A stretch of 64,000 bases of DNA. Source: Aquila chrysaetos chrysaetos. Lineage: Eukaryota > Chordata > Aves > Accipitriformes > Accipitridae. The position numbers and the translations under genes were made by a program. The notes beneath the pieces were generated by a model that worked only from the letters and a program-made list of their open reading frames with translations, was not told the origin of the DNA and made no database searches. The DNA lies in the NCBI RefSeq assembly GCF_900496995.4, contig NC_044010.1:3286001-3350000 (forward strand). The letters are read 5' to 3'. Below, one piece after another: positions 10,262-24,000 of the stretch; position 1 is the stretch's first letter; each line of letters opens with the position of its first letter.

Positions 10262-10570
10262 GGAATGTGGGGCTAGAAGGGATCTCCTAGTCATCATCAT
10301 ATTCCCCAGCTATGACAAACACTGAGTCATAAAGTCCCTCTTGTTAATTTATCACAGTCCGTCTTAAGAGTCATCAGGAATTTTCTTGGCAGGTCATTCC
10401 AGAACCTCACTCTGACAGAAGGAAACTTGTTTCTGATTTGCAGCCCACATTTTTTCATAGCCTATTTTTATCTACTTGTTCTCATGCCAATGCTCTCTTC
10501 TAGTTGGTAGCTGTTCTTCCTTCTCGTTCTCTAACCTACTCTCTTACATGCCGATGAAGAACGTGGCCTT
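10262..10570 (-). mobile_element. ancient CR1/L3-like LINE remnant, antisense
   Basis: Read on the + strand, the order of phrases is that of the reverse complement of an old CR1-type 3' end: GGCTAGAAGGGATCTCCTAG, then ATTCCAGAACCTCACTCTGACAG, then a block that codes on the minus strand like the end of the LINE ORF. It is strongly diverged, with no open frame left. The boundaries are approximate. It probably predates the bird radiation. Confidence 0.65.
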
Positions 10571-13500
10571 TTCTTCCCAGGATCCCTGGTCTACTTGGAG
10601 AAGAGACTATTTTTAGTTCCCTCTAGCAGCTCATACCTGCCCTTCTTTCAGTCTGCAGGGAGGCATGGAGGGAGAGCCCCGTTTCGTCGCTACCGGGTCA
10701 TACTCTTCCCACCGCAGCAGTGTGAGGATGGCCGTACACGCTGCTCCCTGCCTCCAGCTGCAGAGTCTGTGAAGAGTTTGGCAAGACGCTAGAACAGGAT
10801 CACGCTCACCTTTTAAAAAGGGCGTGAGAAGAAATACTCATTGGTAGTTAGCACATCAGAAAGGCAGGCCAGAAGCAGGCAAATTTCCTGTGGGTCAGCA
10901 GGAACTTTGACATTTTTCTCTGCAAGTCTGCAGTGGACATGGGGTGCCCAGCACCCATCGGGTGCTAGGTTTACCAGCAGTATTTTAATATACTCACAGA
11001 ATAAGGCCTGTCCATCCACGTTTCCTCCCAATACACCTCCTGCAAGTGCTGAGAGGTGCATCTGTGCCTGGCAGGTGCAGAAACCCTGAAGAGCTTTTGC
11101 TTCTTGGAGCTTCCCACGGCTTAGGAAATCCGTAAGGACCCGAGATCCGTAGGAAGCCCCTGGTACCTCTCAAGGAGCCTGCAGGAAGGGGAAATGAAGG
11201 CACACCCTGCGCGGTGTCCCGATGACGTGATCCAGCACAGGAATGGCACGGACGTTTTATTGGACAAGGTGAATATAATTAGCAGGGCACCCTTCTGGAG
11301 CTGTGTGCTGGTTTCCAGGCAATTACATCTCGTATCTAACCCAAATGAGTCGGGCAATATTTCAAACCAAAGAGAACTGCAGGAATAATATTAGCTGATG
11401 CAATCACACCTTGAATTTCCAGCAGTGCTAGGCAGATCCATTAACAGTGGGATACCCTGTACATGATTACAGCAAATTCAAGCCCTTGTTTGAAAGCGGC
11501 TGGTTTTTGGTTGGGTTTTTTTTTTAACAATCCCCCAAATACAGGTGCTGGATAAAGACTTCCTTTCCTCTGGTAGGTGAATCTTTCATTTGATGGTGAA
11601 TTACGCTTTTGCAAATATCAGCTAATTTTCTCACTGTTACAGCCTTTTTTATACCAGTGACAAAACCACATTTAGTGCTCTCCTGCTTCAGCAATCCGTT
11701 CTTCACAACTCTCCGATGGTGAGGTCTTTTTCCTAGTTCTCCTAATACCTGATATCAGCACGCTGCAGTCAATGGGGGAGGCAGGCTCTCCCGTTCCTGG
11801 AAGCCCGGCATTACTGGGTACCTGCTGTGCCACAGTACGACACCTTTGGGGTAAATTCCACCCTCTGATGGAAAAAAGCTCTCAGCCCTCGCTGCCTTCA
11901 GCAACGGCTGCTTGAGGGCGTCTGAATTTAGCGTTTAAGACAGAAAAACCCAACAACAACAAAGAGTACCCAAGGATGACGTGGGGTCTAATTTACTCAA
12001 GGAGAAGACTCGGGAGTCAAGAGCCTCGTCTCTTCTACTGACCGTTGTGCTTATCTCAGAGAGAAAAACCACAGTCTCTTTTCTCTCTCACTGGCACCTG
12101 TCACTCAAGTGAACACAAGGCCACCTCCCTGAGATGCATCAAGGCTTCTTTGCTATATGTTTGCAAAAAAGACTTTGGGTGCTTCACCAGGAAGGCCTGA
12201 GAGACAGGTTGACCCATCAAAGAACGGTAAAATGAGAGCTGATGCTCCCAGCTGGGCCCTGGTTAACTTACTCAGCCAGCAAGTCTTGGACCTCAGTGAG
12301 AATCCTAAATGTCCTCTGCCCAAACAGCCTCTGGAAAAAGTGAGTGAGAGGCCAGGGGAGGTGGGGAGGGAATTCAGGCAACAAACTGGGGTATCAACAG
12401 TGGAGACCAATGTTTTTGCTGTTCAGTAATCAGTAGTTGCTGTATGCGGATGGTTTGTTCACAACAGCTGGTTTTAGTGAATCAAATAATATTTCTGTGC
12501 ATGTTCATGCATATATTTGTGTCCTTACACAAAGGGGAAACATTCCGGTTTCGCAGGATCACCCCGCTGTCCGGAATAATTGGAATTTGACAATCATAGA
12601 TTAGAAAGAGCCAAGAACCCTGCTCCCTGTCAGCAATCCAAGCATCTGCTGAAGGAAATACAAGATTTCTACCACTAAGTGAAGATTTTTCTAGATAATG
12701 ACAGCATTAGAAACAACCCCACAAGCACGTGAGATAGATACGTCTGGTAAAGCGCTTAAATAAAAAAAATCCTCTTGCAGCTTTCCCCTGGGAAAAATGA
12801 GTGCCCTGCTACGCAATCACACCCTGGGCTGCAGGGGGGCCATGGTCCTACAAGGAGAGATGACGCCTCTATGCTGGACACAGCAGGGGCCCATTTATTT
12901 TGCAGAATTGGGCTATCCTCCCCCTGATCCAGACAGCATCAATCTTGCAGCAGCAGCGGGAGGTAAGGTAGGTTTTGCGCTGACCACCTACCTTCTGGTA
13001 CAGCTGGAAATCTAGGAACAATATCGTTTCAAACATTATTCATCGCGTTTCGAGATTGGTGCCAAGCTCTGTGCAGCTAACAGCTGAGCAACTGAGATTT
13101 TTGTCTCTCCTTTTACAGGATTATTATAAAATAATTTCCCTCCGTGACCAGTTTAGGCTGTTCTAATGTACAGTCATAAATGAGACATTGACTTTTAAAG
13201 ATCTTCCTACCCTTAGGGTGGCAGATGAAAGAATAGGTCACAGCTTTGTTCTGCCGCAACATGCCTGGAAGTGTTGAGAGACATGCTTTCATTACAGGGA
13301 AATTTCCACTGTCTCATTGGTTTTTGCAAGTTTGCAACATACCTGTAGAGTATAAAAGAAATGCTGGGCCGACCAAAACAGATATAAGACACTGATTTGC
13401 TCACGCCATTTAGGCAGCAATAGCTGTCCTACTGATGTCTGTGTCTGTTGGAAAGAGCATGGTGACTTCCCCCTCTAACATAAACCTTGTGGCATTTTTC

Positions 13501-15440
13501 AGCAGCTCACCAAGCATGCCTAAGCCCAGGATAACATCAATCCATTTAATAAACCTGAATATCATCTTTGCAAAACAAAGTGATCGGTGTAAGAAAAGTC
13601 CATGGCACTGCTGGGAAGGATGTTCTGCTGCACAGCCTAATTCAGCTGCTCAAGGAGATTGCTCCTTTAACACTGCCTATGACTTAAGCCCCCAGTTTAA
13701 TTTTTATGACTCTGCAGTAACCAATGGAATAAATTAATTCAGGGGATGTTCCAGATAACGACGACTTTGTCCTGCAGCAAAAAGGTCTCCAATGAAGAGT
13801 AAAATGTTACAGGCTGCAGAGTACGCAGCAATTAGCAGATTTTGATAATTGGTGAGAATGGAAATAAGAAAACCAAAAGTGAAAGGAAGTGAAAAACTTT
13901 ATGATTGCATTATCTAACAGTTAACATCCCTATGCATTGGGATGTACAATATCCCCTGCATATTAAGGCTGCACAGCATTTCCCATAAAAATATCTTGGA
14001 CTCACTTGCTTATCATTTTCTTAAAGCTTAAGCATTATGTCAAAATTTTCATGCTGAGTGTGCCGGAAAGTTAAAATTAAAGCGATTCAGGACATTTCCA
14101 AGAACAAGGCTAACAAAAACGTGTTTGTCCCCATTTCAAGCATGTCTGTTAGTTTTTTGTCTGAGACACTTCCTCTCCTTCATAGCATACAAAGTGGGAA
14201 TCTAGCTTCTATGGGTCTTGACAAAACCCATCCAAACTGGACCACACTTTATGACTCCAGACCTATGGAAGCTTCTTAGCATTTAGTGGACAAAAAGCCA
14301 GCCCCAAATCATCCCTGGAAACTCCACCCCAGCTGAGTACGCTCCATGTCCTTGCAGAACACCCTGCTCCTGGGCTGTCCACAGGTGGTGGCCAAGCCCA
14401 CCCCACCTGCGAGTCGTTGCAGTTACCCTTGCGGGAGGGTGCACTGAGCTGAAGGTTGGGTTTCTCTCATACAGGTGATGACCACCATGCTGGTAATGAA
14501 GCAGCATGGCAGAAGAAATGGCCATGAAAGCCGGTTGTGGGAGGAAAGCGGTAAATCTGGTTGAAGAACCTGTTGCGATTGGGGCTGCAATAGCTGGGGG
14601 AGGAGGAGGTGGAAGAAGGAAAGATGGGGAGCTTCATTTCTGAATCAACAAAGAATAGGAATGAGGATAGAGAGAAGGATTAAACCACTGAGGATTGAGG
14701 GTCTGGGAGCAGCTGTTAGGGAAAAAAATAAGGCAAGGGAGTAGGGGAAAGAGCAGAGGGGGAAAAAAATGTGTGATGGCAGGACAAGCCAGGGGGCTAG
14801 GAGTGGGAGGGGGACAGAGGTAGGGTATGGGCATGACTTGAGGTGGGATGCAATTGGTGAAGGCAAGAGGGGGGAGAGGAAAGCCTGACTTGACAGCGGT
14901 GAGGCAGGGAGCAGAGGAGATAGCAAAAAACCCTTGTTTGTTTTCAAGGGTCTGGAAGAAAAAGGACTGGAGAGAACACGGATGGAAACAAGCAAAAAGC
15001 TCCTAATGGCTCATGTTGCTCTCCAGGGTTTGGGAGGGACCCCAGCTGTCCTGAGACTCTCATCTCATCTGCTGTCAGCATGTGGATTTGAAAGGCAAGC
15101 CTGTGATGCTGGCCAGCAGCACAGTATTCTCTTCCTACTGCCACCCTTACCTTCATTAGTTGGAGAGGGCACAGTCACCTGGGTTGCCTCTGCCAGTCCC
15201 TGGAAGAGGTCCCTGTGGTGGATCTGTTAGAAGGTTGTTAATGAACCTCGTGGGTGTGTGTATCATGGCATCCTTGCTAGGTTCAGTTGGCTTTAAAACA
15301 AACCAACCACGATCCTAAAAAGCAGCACGCTGTAATCTGTGCCAAAAAGGCACTGAAATCAAGCATTCAGAAGTTAGGGAAGGCTGGAATTAAAATAATA
15401 TGTGCAAACGTAATTTGGCTTAATTTTGGTATGTATGACT
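10571..15440. other. intergenic, no gene recognised
   Basis: No exon, RNA gene or repeat was recognised. A purine-rich block lies on the + strand at about 14580-14900. Small open frames are scattered and unremarkable. Confidence 0.55.
14580..14900 (+). repeat. purine-rich, strand-asymmetric low-complexity block
   Basis: About 300 bases are dominated by G and A on the + strand (GGGGGAGGAGGAGG, GGGGGAAAAAAAT, GAGGGGGGAGAGGAAAG). No repeat unit is exact. It could be a decayed purine microsatellite or an unrecognised element. Confidence 0.5.
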
Positions 15441-15444
15441 TTGT

Positions 15445-15610
15445 GGAAAACAGGCCTGGAAGGGACCTCAAGGAGCCATCTGGGGACTCCAGTCCATCTC
15501 TGTCCCCCAAGGCAGGACCAATTATTCCTAGACCGTTCTTGACAAATGTTTCTCTAATCTTCTCTTGCGAGACAGACGTTAATGACATGATCGCATATTT
15601 TTTCTTAATG
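15445..15610 (-). mobile_element. ancient CR1 LINE 3' remnant, antisense
   Basis: The + strand reads CTGGAAGGGACCTCAAGGAG, then CAAGGCAGGACCAATTATTCCTAGACC, TTGACAAATGTTTCTCTAATCTT. These follow the order of the reverse-complemented 3' end of an old amniote CR1 subfamily as I remember it. Both ends are ragged and it is highly diverged. Confidence 0.75.
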
Positions 15611-16341
15611 GGATCCTGCCTCAGTGCATAAAATATACCAGGACCGTGCTGTGGAGGAGACTGGGAACACAGCTGGAGAAAGGACAGGCTCATGGTTCAG
15701 CTTGCGGACTGCTGCCCTGGCGAACTGCCTCTGCTTCAGAGTTCCTGGGTGGTCATTTAGATCAGACTTCTCCCAGGTGGCCATTAATTGTGTTTTCTCT
15801 GTTTTCTGGGTGCTCAGCTTGAAAAGACTGCCTCTGATTTAATTGCCCATGCTTGGTGTCCTGTTTAGATACAGTGTTAGGGCTTTAGTTTTACCACCAC
15901 CACACAAACAGCCCAGCCCGTGTCGCATTGGTTATCATAGACTGGGAAATAAAACTGAAATTCTTCTGCACCGTGCTCCGCACTGGCTGTCAGAAGTCAC
16001 TCATCTCCCACTTCTCATCTGACCCTGCCCTGTGCGCTCTGTCTGCCTCCATCTCCCCACACCTCGCTTATTCTGCTGAAAGCACGTGTACAGAACCTCA
16101 CAGTCATGAATGACGATTCCCAGTTCCTGTATTTTGTTTGTGGACAATTCCTCTGACGATTGAAGCCTGAGCTTCACGGCATCACTATTAAATTCAGGTT
16201 TCTCCATAACCACCTCATCCTCAGAGGTATATGCATTCAGTGCAATTAATTACACCAGTAATGTCTATAATTACCTCTGGGAATAATCAGAGAAATGCAT
16301 AAGAATTGACAGCATACAGGACACCAGGAACTGCTGTAGTG
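15611..16341. other. intergenic, no gene recognised
   Basis: Nothing was recognised between two CR1 copies. Confidence 0.5.
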
Positions 16342-18040
16342 GATCACAGAATCATCACAGGACTGTAGAGGACAGACGTGACCGCTGGAGATCATCTAGT
16401 CCAGCCCTCCTTGCTCAAGGAGGATCAGCTAGAGCCAGTTACCCAGGACCGTGCCCAGTCAGGTTTTGTGTATTTCCAGAGATGGAGACTCCATAACCTC
16501 TCCGGCCAACCTGCTCCAGTCTTTGACCAGCCCCACAGTAAAAAGAGTGTTTTCTTGTGTTCAGGTGGAGTTTTGTGTGTTTTAAATAGTGCCTACTGCT
16601 TCTTGTCCCATCAGAGGGCACCCATCTCCCTCTTTATTCCCTCCAACCAGGTATTTATCCATATTGACAAGATTCCCCCTGAGCCTTTTCTTCTCCAGGC
16701 TGAACAGTCGCAGCTCTCTGCGTCTTCCCTCAAATGAGAGATGCTCCAGTCCCTTAATCATCTTCGTGGGCCTTTGCTGGACTCACTCCAGTAAGTCCAT
16801 GTCTTTCTTGTACTGGGGAGCCCAGAACAGGGCACAGGACTCCAGGTGTGGCCTCACCACTGCTGAGTAGAGGGGAAAGATCACTTCTTTTGAACTGTTG
16901 GCAATGCTCTTCCTAATGCAGCCCAGGATGTTGCTGGCTGTCTTTGCTGCAAGGGCACACTGCTGGCTCATGGCCAGCTTGATGTCCACCAGAACCCCTC
17001 AGGTCCTTCTCTGCACAGCCCCCAGCATGTACTGGTGCATGGGGTTATTCCTCCCTAGGTGCAGGACTTTGCATTTCTCCTCGTTGAACTTCACGCAATT
17101 ACTTTCTGCCCAATTCCCCAGCCTGTCCAGGTCACTCTGGATGGCAGCACACCATCTGGTATATCAGCTCCTCCCAGCTTTGTATAATCTGTAAATTTGC
17201 CAAAGGTGTACTCTGCCCCATCATCCAGATCATTAATGAAGATGTTAAACAGTCTAAGACCTAGTAACGGGGTATACCACTAGTGACTGGCCTCTAGCTG
17301 GACTTTGTGCCACTGATCGCGGCGCTCTGGGTCCGGCCATTCAGCCATTTTTTGATCCACGTCACTGTCCACTTACGTAACCCGTACTTTGTCAGCTTGT
17401 CTATGGGGATGTTATGGGACACAGTGTCAGAAGCCTTACTAAAGTCAAGGCAAACAACATCCACTGCTCTCCTCTCATTCACCAAGCCAGTCATCTTGCC
17501 GTGGAAGGCGGTCAGGTCGCTTAAACCCGATTTCCCCTTTGTAAATCCATGCTGACTATACTCGACCACCTCCTTGTTCTTCATGCATCTGGAAATGGCT
17601 TGCATGATTTTTTTCTCCATTGCCTTTTCAGGGATTGAGGCGACGCTGCCTGGACTGTAGCTTCCCAGATCCTCCTTCTTGCCTTTCTTGAAGGTAGGAG
17701 TGACATTTACTTTCTTCCAGGCCTCAGGAAACTCCCCTGATTGCCGTGATCTTTCAAAGAGTGGCCTTGCAATGACGTTAGCCAGCTCCCTCAGCATTTT
17801 CGGGCCCCTTGCTCAGGGGCCTGGGATTGCTGAAGGACACTCTCACCAGTAAGGCTTCCTCCCGGGTCACCTCCCCCTGCTTCCACCTTTTGTACATTTC
17901 CTTTTTATGTCAGAATTTAGTCGGGAGCTCCTTGTTCATCCACGCACGCCTCCTGCTTCCTTTGCTTGATTTTCTTCTTGTCAGGATGAACCACTCTTGA
18001 ACTTTGAGGAGATGATCCTTGATTATCAAACAGCTCAGGC
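16342..18040 (-). mobile_element. CR1 LINE, 5'-truncated, antisense, with broken reverse transcriptase
   Basis: On the minus strand this copy starts after the endonuclease domain (about 18040, SWLI-like linker, then KKEMYKRWKQGEVTREE). It runs through the reverse transcriptase to the 3' end at 16342 (TGATTCTGTGATCC). The longest surviving frame, 17294-17797, shows NVTPTFKKGKKEDLGSYSP, SQHGFTKGKS and DVVCLDFSKASDTVSHN. The catalytic FADD motif is altered to FTDY (about 17184-17195), so the enzyme is dead. Further frameshifts separate the RT from the C-terminal part ([18 protein letters not shown], about 16790-16850). This is the longest mobile element in the window. Confidence 0.95.
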
Positions 18041-21000
18041 CCTGATTTCTAGTCCAGTGTCTTGTTCCTGATTGTGGTCAGGGCAAGATGTTTCAGAGTG
18101 TTTTATAAACTTTCCCGTACTTCCACACTTAGAGAGTGATTTGAATTCAAACAGCATGTTTCATACCCCTGAACAAAAAAAGGAGTTTTAGTACTACCTA
18201 CTTCAGGGGTCAGTATTATCCAGGTACTTGCCCATCAGTGATATCCTGCACCGGTGACTTTGAGAGTCCAGTTAGAAATGTAACTATCTTCCTGTCACCT
18301 AGTGGGAGGCTTCTCACCCCAGAGCCCACTTATAGGCACGTCTTTCTAGGGTCCTTCCATAGGTGTGCAGAAAAGAGAGGCTCCTCTAGGTGAAGTTTAA
18401 GTGTGACCCCACTTGAGAACTAGAATAATCTCCTGGAAAAGTCTCTCACCTTCCAGCGACTAGAAAAAACCGCCTACTTTAAATACCCGACATATACAAT
18501 AACTGCTTAATTTAAAAATACTTCCTTCTACTGCTTTTGAAAGTGCCACCTTTCCCGTTAATTGCATTGTCCCCTGGCTCCTGTGCTATGAGGCAAAGAG
18601 AATATCTTTTCGAACTTAAAATGGCATCATTAGCTTGATATGGCTTAAATCCAGTCCAATTAAAAATAAATAAATGTAGCACTTCCCTTCAGTCAGCTGT
18701 CCTGAAATGACTCCTTTATAAAAAGGCATTGTTAATCCTACCAGGCTTTTTCTGCTTGTAGGCTCTTTTCTTAGGGGTCATTTGGAGTGACTGCTGCTCC
18801 AATCAGGCTAACCTTGTTCAAGCTCACCCGTTTCCTTTCCGCGTCCTTACATGCCTACTCATTGTTGCCTGTTGAGTTCAGCTTTGCTCTTGCTGCTGGC
18901 TTGCAGCCTCTGGCAGGGTCTGAGAGGAGAGCTCATCCAAGTCTTGCAGAACAGCATGTGAGCGATAGCGGCTGGGCGAGATCGGGAGATAAGCTTTGCT
19001 GACCATTAGGAAAACAATGGACTGTACGCTCAGTGCTGTTAAATACACAAAATAAACAAGGAGGGAAAAAAAATAGGTTGCTTGTAACAATCATGGTCAC
19101 AAAATGTTCAGGAGGAAATGAGATTCTGGAAAAGATTTTTTTTTAAGGAATGCAATTGTTTCCATTGATTTCTAGGGCTTTTTCGTGTTTTCATGCTACT
19201 GGTTTCTTGTCTCCGGCCAGTTAGATCTTGCAGCCTGATCCTGAATCCTGCCTTGTAGAAAGGCTTTTGAATTACATCTAATAGGCTGAAGCAAAAGCAA
19301 CATGGGTTGTTAGTCCGATCAAATTAGGAGGTGTGCTCTGTTGTGCAGAGTGTAAAAGATTTTGCCATGTAAAGCAGTTCACAGGGAATTAGGGGAAATA
19401 GGCATTTTTATGGGAAACACCCAGGACTCGTGTTTTAAAGACACAGCAGTGAGTCTTTTCTGTTCTGATTCCTCTGCCTACTTTTAAGCTTTGTGTTTGC
19501 AGACCCTCTAGCCTGTCCACATGTTTGCTAAATTTTTATATTTGATAACTCGGTTTCAATGCCACATTTTCCCAGATGTTTTAGAGATTTGGGAGAGAGC
19601 TCTCCTTTTAAAAACAGCTGTCTCTCCATCTTAGGGAAACGACAGCTGTCAACACCAGATGTACAATGCAAGATGCAGCAACAATTAGTAACCATTTGCA
19701 AGCCAAAGATGAAGGAAGTAGTGTGCCGTGGTGATTAGTGAGCAGCCAGGGACAGGGATCATTAAATCAATTAGAGTGCTTGGCAAAACCTCAATGAACA
19801 AAATGAAAATGCTGTTATATTTTTGGCCACTTCATAATTAACAGTACATTTCTCTCCCAGGTTCTGAGGACAATCACCACCTTCAGTTGCAGACTGCAAA
19901 CTAAAGACCCCCAGTTCATAGGTAAGACGTACAATTACAGTGCAAGTTCACTGCTGTGGCTGATGTATGCAGAATGACCAAGGTTTCATAGCTCTATTCA
20001 ACCATGTTTTTGTACTGTGTATATGGCAGAGCAATCATTCCTCTCTGCAGACATGAGTGTATTATACCCGCCACAGTTTGCCTTGCGGATATCAAGAATG
20101 GCTCTAACCCACCACGCACTTATCATCCCCTTTCTCCCGCAGGGAGCTGGCTGTCCTGGGGAGACCCGTACCCATGCAGTTATTTTCAGCCAGGGTAAAA
20201 GCAGCTGTGACAGCAAGAGCTGGATGAGCATTTCATTGCAGCTAAGGATGGTAATTTTGGTCTGCAGGGAGCCCTTGAGGCGAGGACAGCATCCCAGGCA
20301 GGCTCCACCAGGCTCATTGCTGCTTCCTTTGCTTCTTTGGTGAGACAGACGTCTATTCCCAACGGCCTTTTCTCCTTCTGTTGGCACCTTGCACCACATG
20401 CAATGCTTTCTTTCAAAAACCTACTTCAATAAGAACCAGTGAATCCTATTCCTGCATTTGTGAGAAGGCACAATAAACCTCATCACCCTGGTGCAACATC
20501 CCCCAGCTGTCTCAAGGAGGAAGAGGAGAAAAATCTCCTTTGTTGGCTGCTGTGCTTGGCTCCCTGTACAACTTGTAGGTCACTGTGACGGCTTGGAAAC
20601 CCAGGCTGAGTCTTCTCCCCTGCCCATGCCTCTCCCATATTCTACCAATCCCGTCTCAAGTTAAGTCTTCCTAGCCCTACAAGATTTTCTTGAATGGACT
20701 GAAGGCCTCAGGGATCAGGCTGGCTTTAACTCTCTTTATTTTGAAAGACTCCTCAACAGCCAGTTTGGAAGTTGATGGGGGAGGCAGGGAAATGGTGAGC
20801 ATGGGACATTCATGGGCCCTTCCACCAATACTGTAGGTATAGAGAGAGCCCCAGTAAACTCTGGGGTAATGGGGTCATTTTAATTTCCTGCTGTAAAAAT
20901 GGCCCATCTGCTCCCTGGTATCCCCTTTACAGAAACAGACAGACCTGCTGACAGCACGGGAAAATACAAACAGAAAGCAAATGGATGTTGGTCTTGGGCT

Positions 21001-24000
21001 GCTTGGCTGAATCTAATGTGAGGCAGATAGTACACATAGAAGAGCCCGATAATTTTCTAGATTTGAACCCTTTCAAACTCCTGAGGAAACTGGCATAGTC
21101 TGGAAGACTTCTCAAAAGCTCATTAGACTGATAGAGCTTCTCTGGCTCTGGACACCTGGTTTTCCAGGGTTATTTATGAAGAAGGTGTGGTCAGACAAAT
21201 GCTGGAGCAAGGGAAACTGTCCAGCTGAACAAGATGTTCTCCTGGCACGGTGGGAAACCTGATCCCTCTTTCAAGAGCCAGTGGATAAGACCAACCTTCA
21301 ACCTCTGCAGAACATCAGTGGGGAGGACTTCCACAGGAGAGATGCATTTGCCTGCTTAGTGAGTCACTGATGTTTTCCATGTGTTGCAATGTTGCCATGA
21401 ACCTGTAGTCGGTGTCTCTGCTTGTTCGACTGTGCTGCAAAATTGGGAAACGGAAGTTGTCCGTAGCTCCTGTTACATTAAACTGTTCGGACCACTTGGC
21501 TCTATCGGTTTTGGCAAACTTACGTGGAGTCTTGCAAGGCCTAGGTGCACCCATGCACATCCAGATCAGCAAACCATCAGCTCTGAAGCAATTGTTGGTG
21601 ATGACATATTTTGTGACAGGAAATCATTGCAAAATTCTGGGTTCTCAGGATTAAAAACTTCTGTCCTGCTCAGAAAAATAAATGTAACCGGTATGTTCTA
21701 AACATAGATTTCTCTGGATTTTGTTCTGGGATAAAAATCAAAACCACTTTTCAGGATTTATTGTCTAATCATTAACACCTAGGCAGTCAGTAAATTTGTT
21801 ACTGTTACGATCTCTGATTTTCCACTGGAAAAAAAAAAAAAAGAAAAGTTAAAGTTCAACCATAACCATTGAGTTTGCCCACACCAATCAAACGAGACAA
21901 GCCATTACACTATCTCACTAAATTGTTCTGTGGATAATTCCCTTGGCAATATTAAGGAATTAGACGCAAGACTGGTAGATCCATTAATACCATTTTGATT
22001 CACTAGCGTAACAAAGTTCAAAACAGCATTGAATGATTGCATCCTTATCAGGCTAGTGGAGGTAGCCCTCTCACCGTGGCTTCTGGTGGAATGACCCAGT
22101 AAGAGCTGCAAGGTAAGCAAACAGAAAATATTCCTGCTGATCACCCCAAAAGGAAGCAATGGAGAAAAAAAAAAAAAGCAGGAGTTCACTGTGCAGGAAC
22201 ATGTCTACTGGTGCATGTTGGAGCAGACCTATTCAGCGTGTGATTAAGATGATTGGATTTTAAGTTTATGGTGATACATGAAATGCAAACAGACAAATGA
22301 AAAGCCCTAAACAAACAAAAAAACCCTCCCCTCCCCTTCTCCTGAGCTCCTGAAAGCTTTGTTCTACCCAGAAATAGTACCAATTTTCCATTTCACTGCC
22401 ACCTTATGGCATTTCAGAGAGATAACACTTCAGTAATTTCTATCGGATGCTTCATATTCTCAGGCAGCCTCCCTGGGAACTTGGATGTTACAGAAACACA
22501 GCAGCTATAAATCTGCCCCTTGCATCCAGATTTGGTACAATATTAATGCCTGAGGTGCTGGATTATACTTGCTTGTGAAAACTGATCATTAAAACGTCAA
22601 TTCTATTTATATTTGCAGATTCGAAAGGGAGATCATTTCATCAGCCAAGGGGCCGAAAATAAATATGAACTTTGCAATGTTGTCAAAAGAGAATCTTTCA
22701 GTCTAAAAAAGCAACTAGCTCACTCATGACTCTCCCAAATGATTTTGCCCGTCCATTTTTGAAATTGAGGGTGAAAGCTTAACAGATGCCGTTATTGTGT
22801 GTTTAGAGTTTTTCTGAGAGTAGTCTTAGCTAAGGAAAGAATCTATGAAAAGACTAACAGAAACTGGAGATGCCTTATAGTTTCCCGTCCCTTCAAATAC
22901 ATAATAATCCTCCTTTAAGCACACTTGTGTGGTTTCCTGGTAGATGAGAAGATGCTACGACTTGAATGGACAGGCTTTGGAGAGTCGGTTGGTTAATTAT
23001 TGCTTGGAAATGTGGGCAGGATTGCCTAATAGGAAATAGAGCAGCTGGGATTTTTGTAATGCGCATTCCCCAAGTGGATGGATAGGCTTGGTATTCGGAA
23101 AAGGGAGATTAGCAGTAACCGAGAGTTTTGGGTTTTGGTATGGATTGTGTTGGTACCGAAGTGGAAACAGGGTGATTTTAGGGAAGGGCTGTACCATATA
23201 CAGGAGGACAAGCAAAAAGTTGTTTTTCTGAGGTAGCCTAGTTCTCTTTAAGTGAGCAAAGTTGATTTCCCATTTTTATTATCAGGCTGTAGACTCGTTA
23301 TAAAGCTTTAAGGGACATTTTTTCAAACGGACACCGTCAGTATAAATTATGCATGGGTCTGATTTTTATTTACTGCTATTATAAGTAACAACAAATGCTA
23401 AAGCAAAGAGCTCACCCTCCCCCACACCTGCTATTTTGCAGACCGCCAACTTTTTCAAGTAACAAAGCGTGGCTGTCTCTCTTAAGTCGGTTCTCCTGTT
23501 TAGGTAGTCTTTTGAAAGAACTTTTGTCAGAAAATGTGATGTGTGTTGGTGCTCAAGGCCAAAAAAAAGAATTTCAAGCTCATGACTGGAATGTCTGGTG
23601 GCGCATTTCAGGTAGAGGAGAGCTGGACACTGCCTAGTTGCACATTTACTTTGTCTTTTTGTGTAGGGTCGTTCTTTAGAGAACTAATCCAATATGTAGC
23701 CCTAATTTTTGACAAATAGTCACGGCTGGGGTCAACATCTCTACCAAAACAGGAGAGAAAAATGTTGTTTTCATGGTTGGTGGCTTATTGAGACTGTGTC
23801 TCGGCAACGTTCGATAGAGTGGTGTCTCAGAGGGGAGCTGGAACAATGAGTACGGTAGGGTGGGTTGGGGTGGCTGCAGTACCGCTCCAATACTGTCATT
23901 TCAGACTGTCTCTTTTAGTCCTCGTTAGAGCACGCCACTCTGAACTGTCAGGTTTCCAGCTGCACAGAGCTGCACAGGTAGCTCATGAAGAATCAAACCT

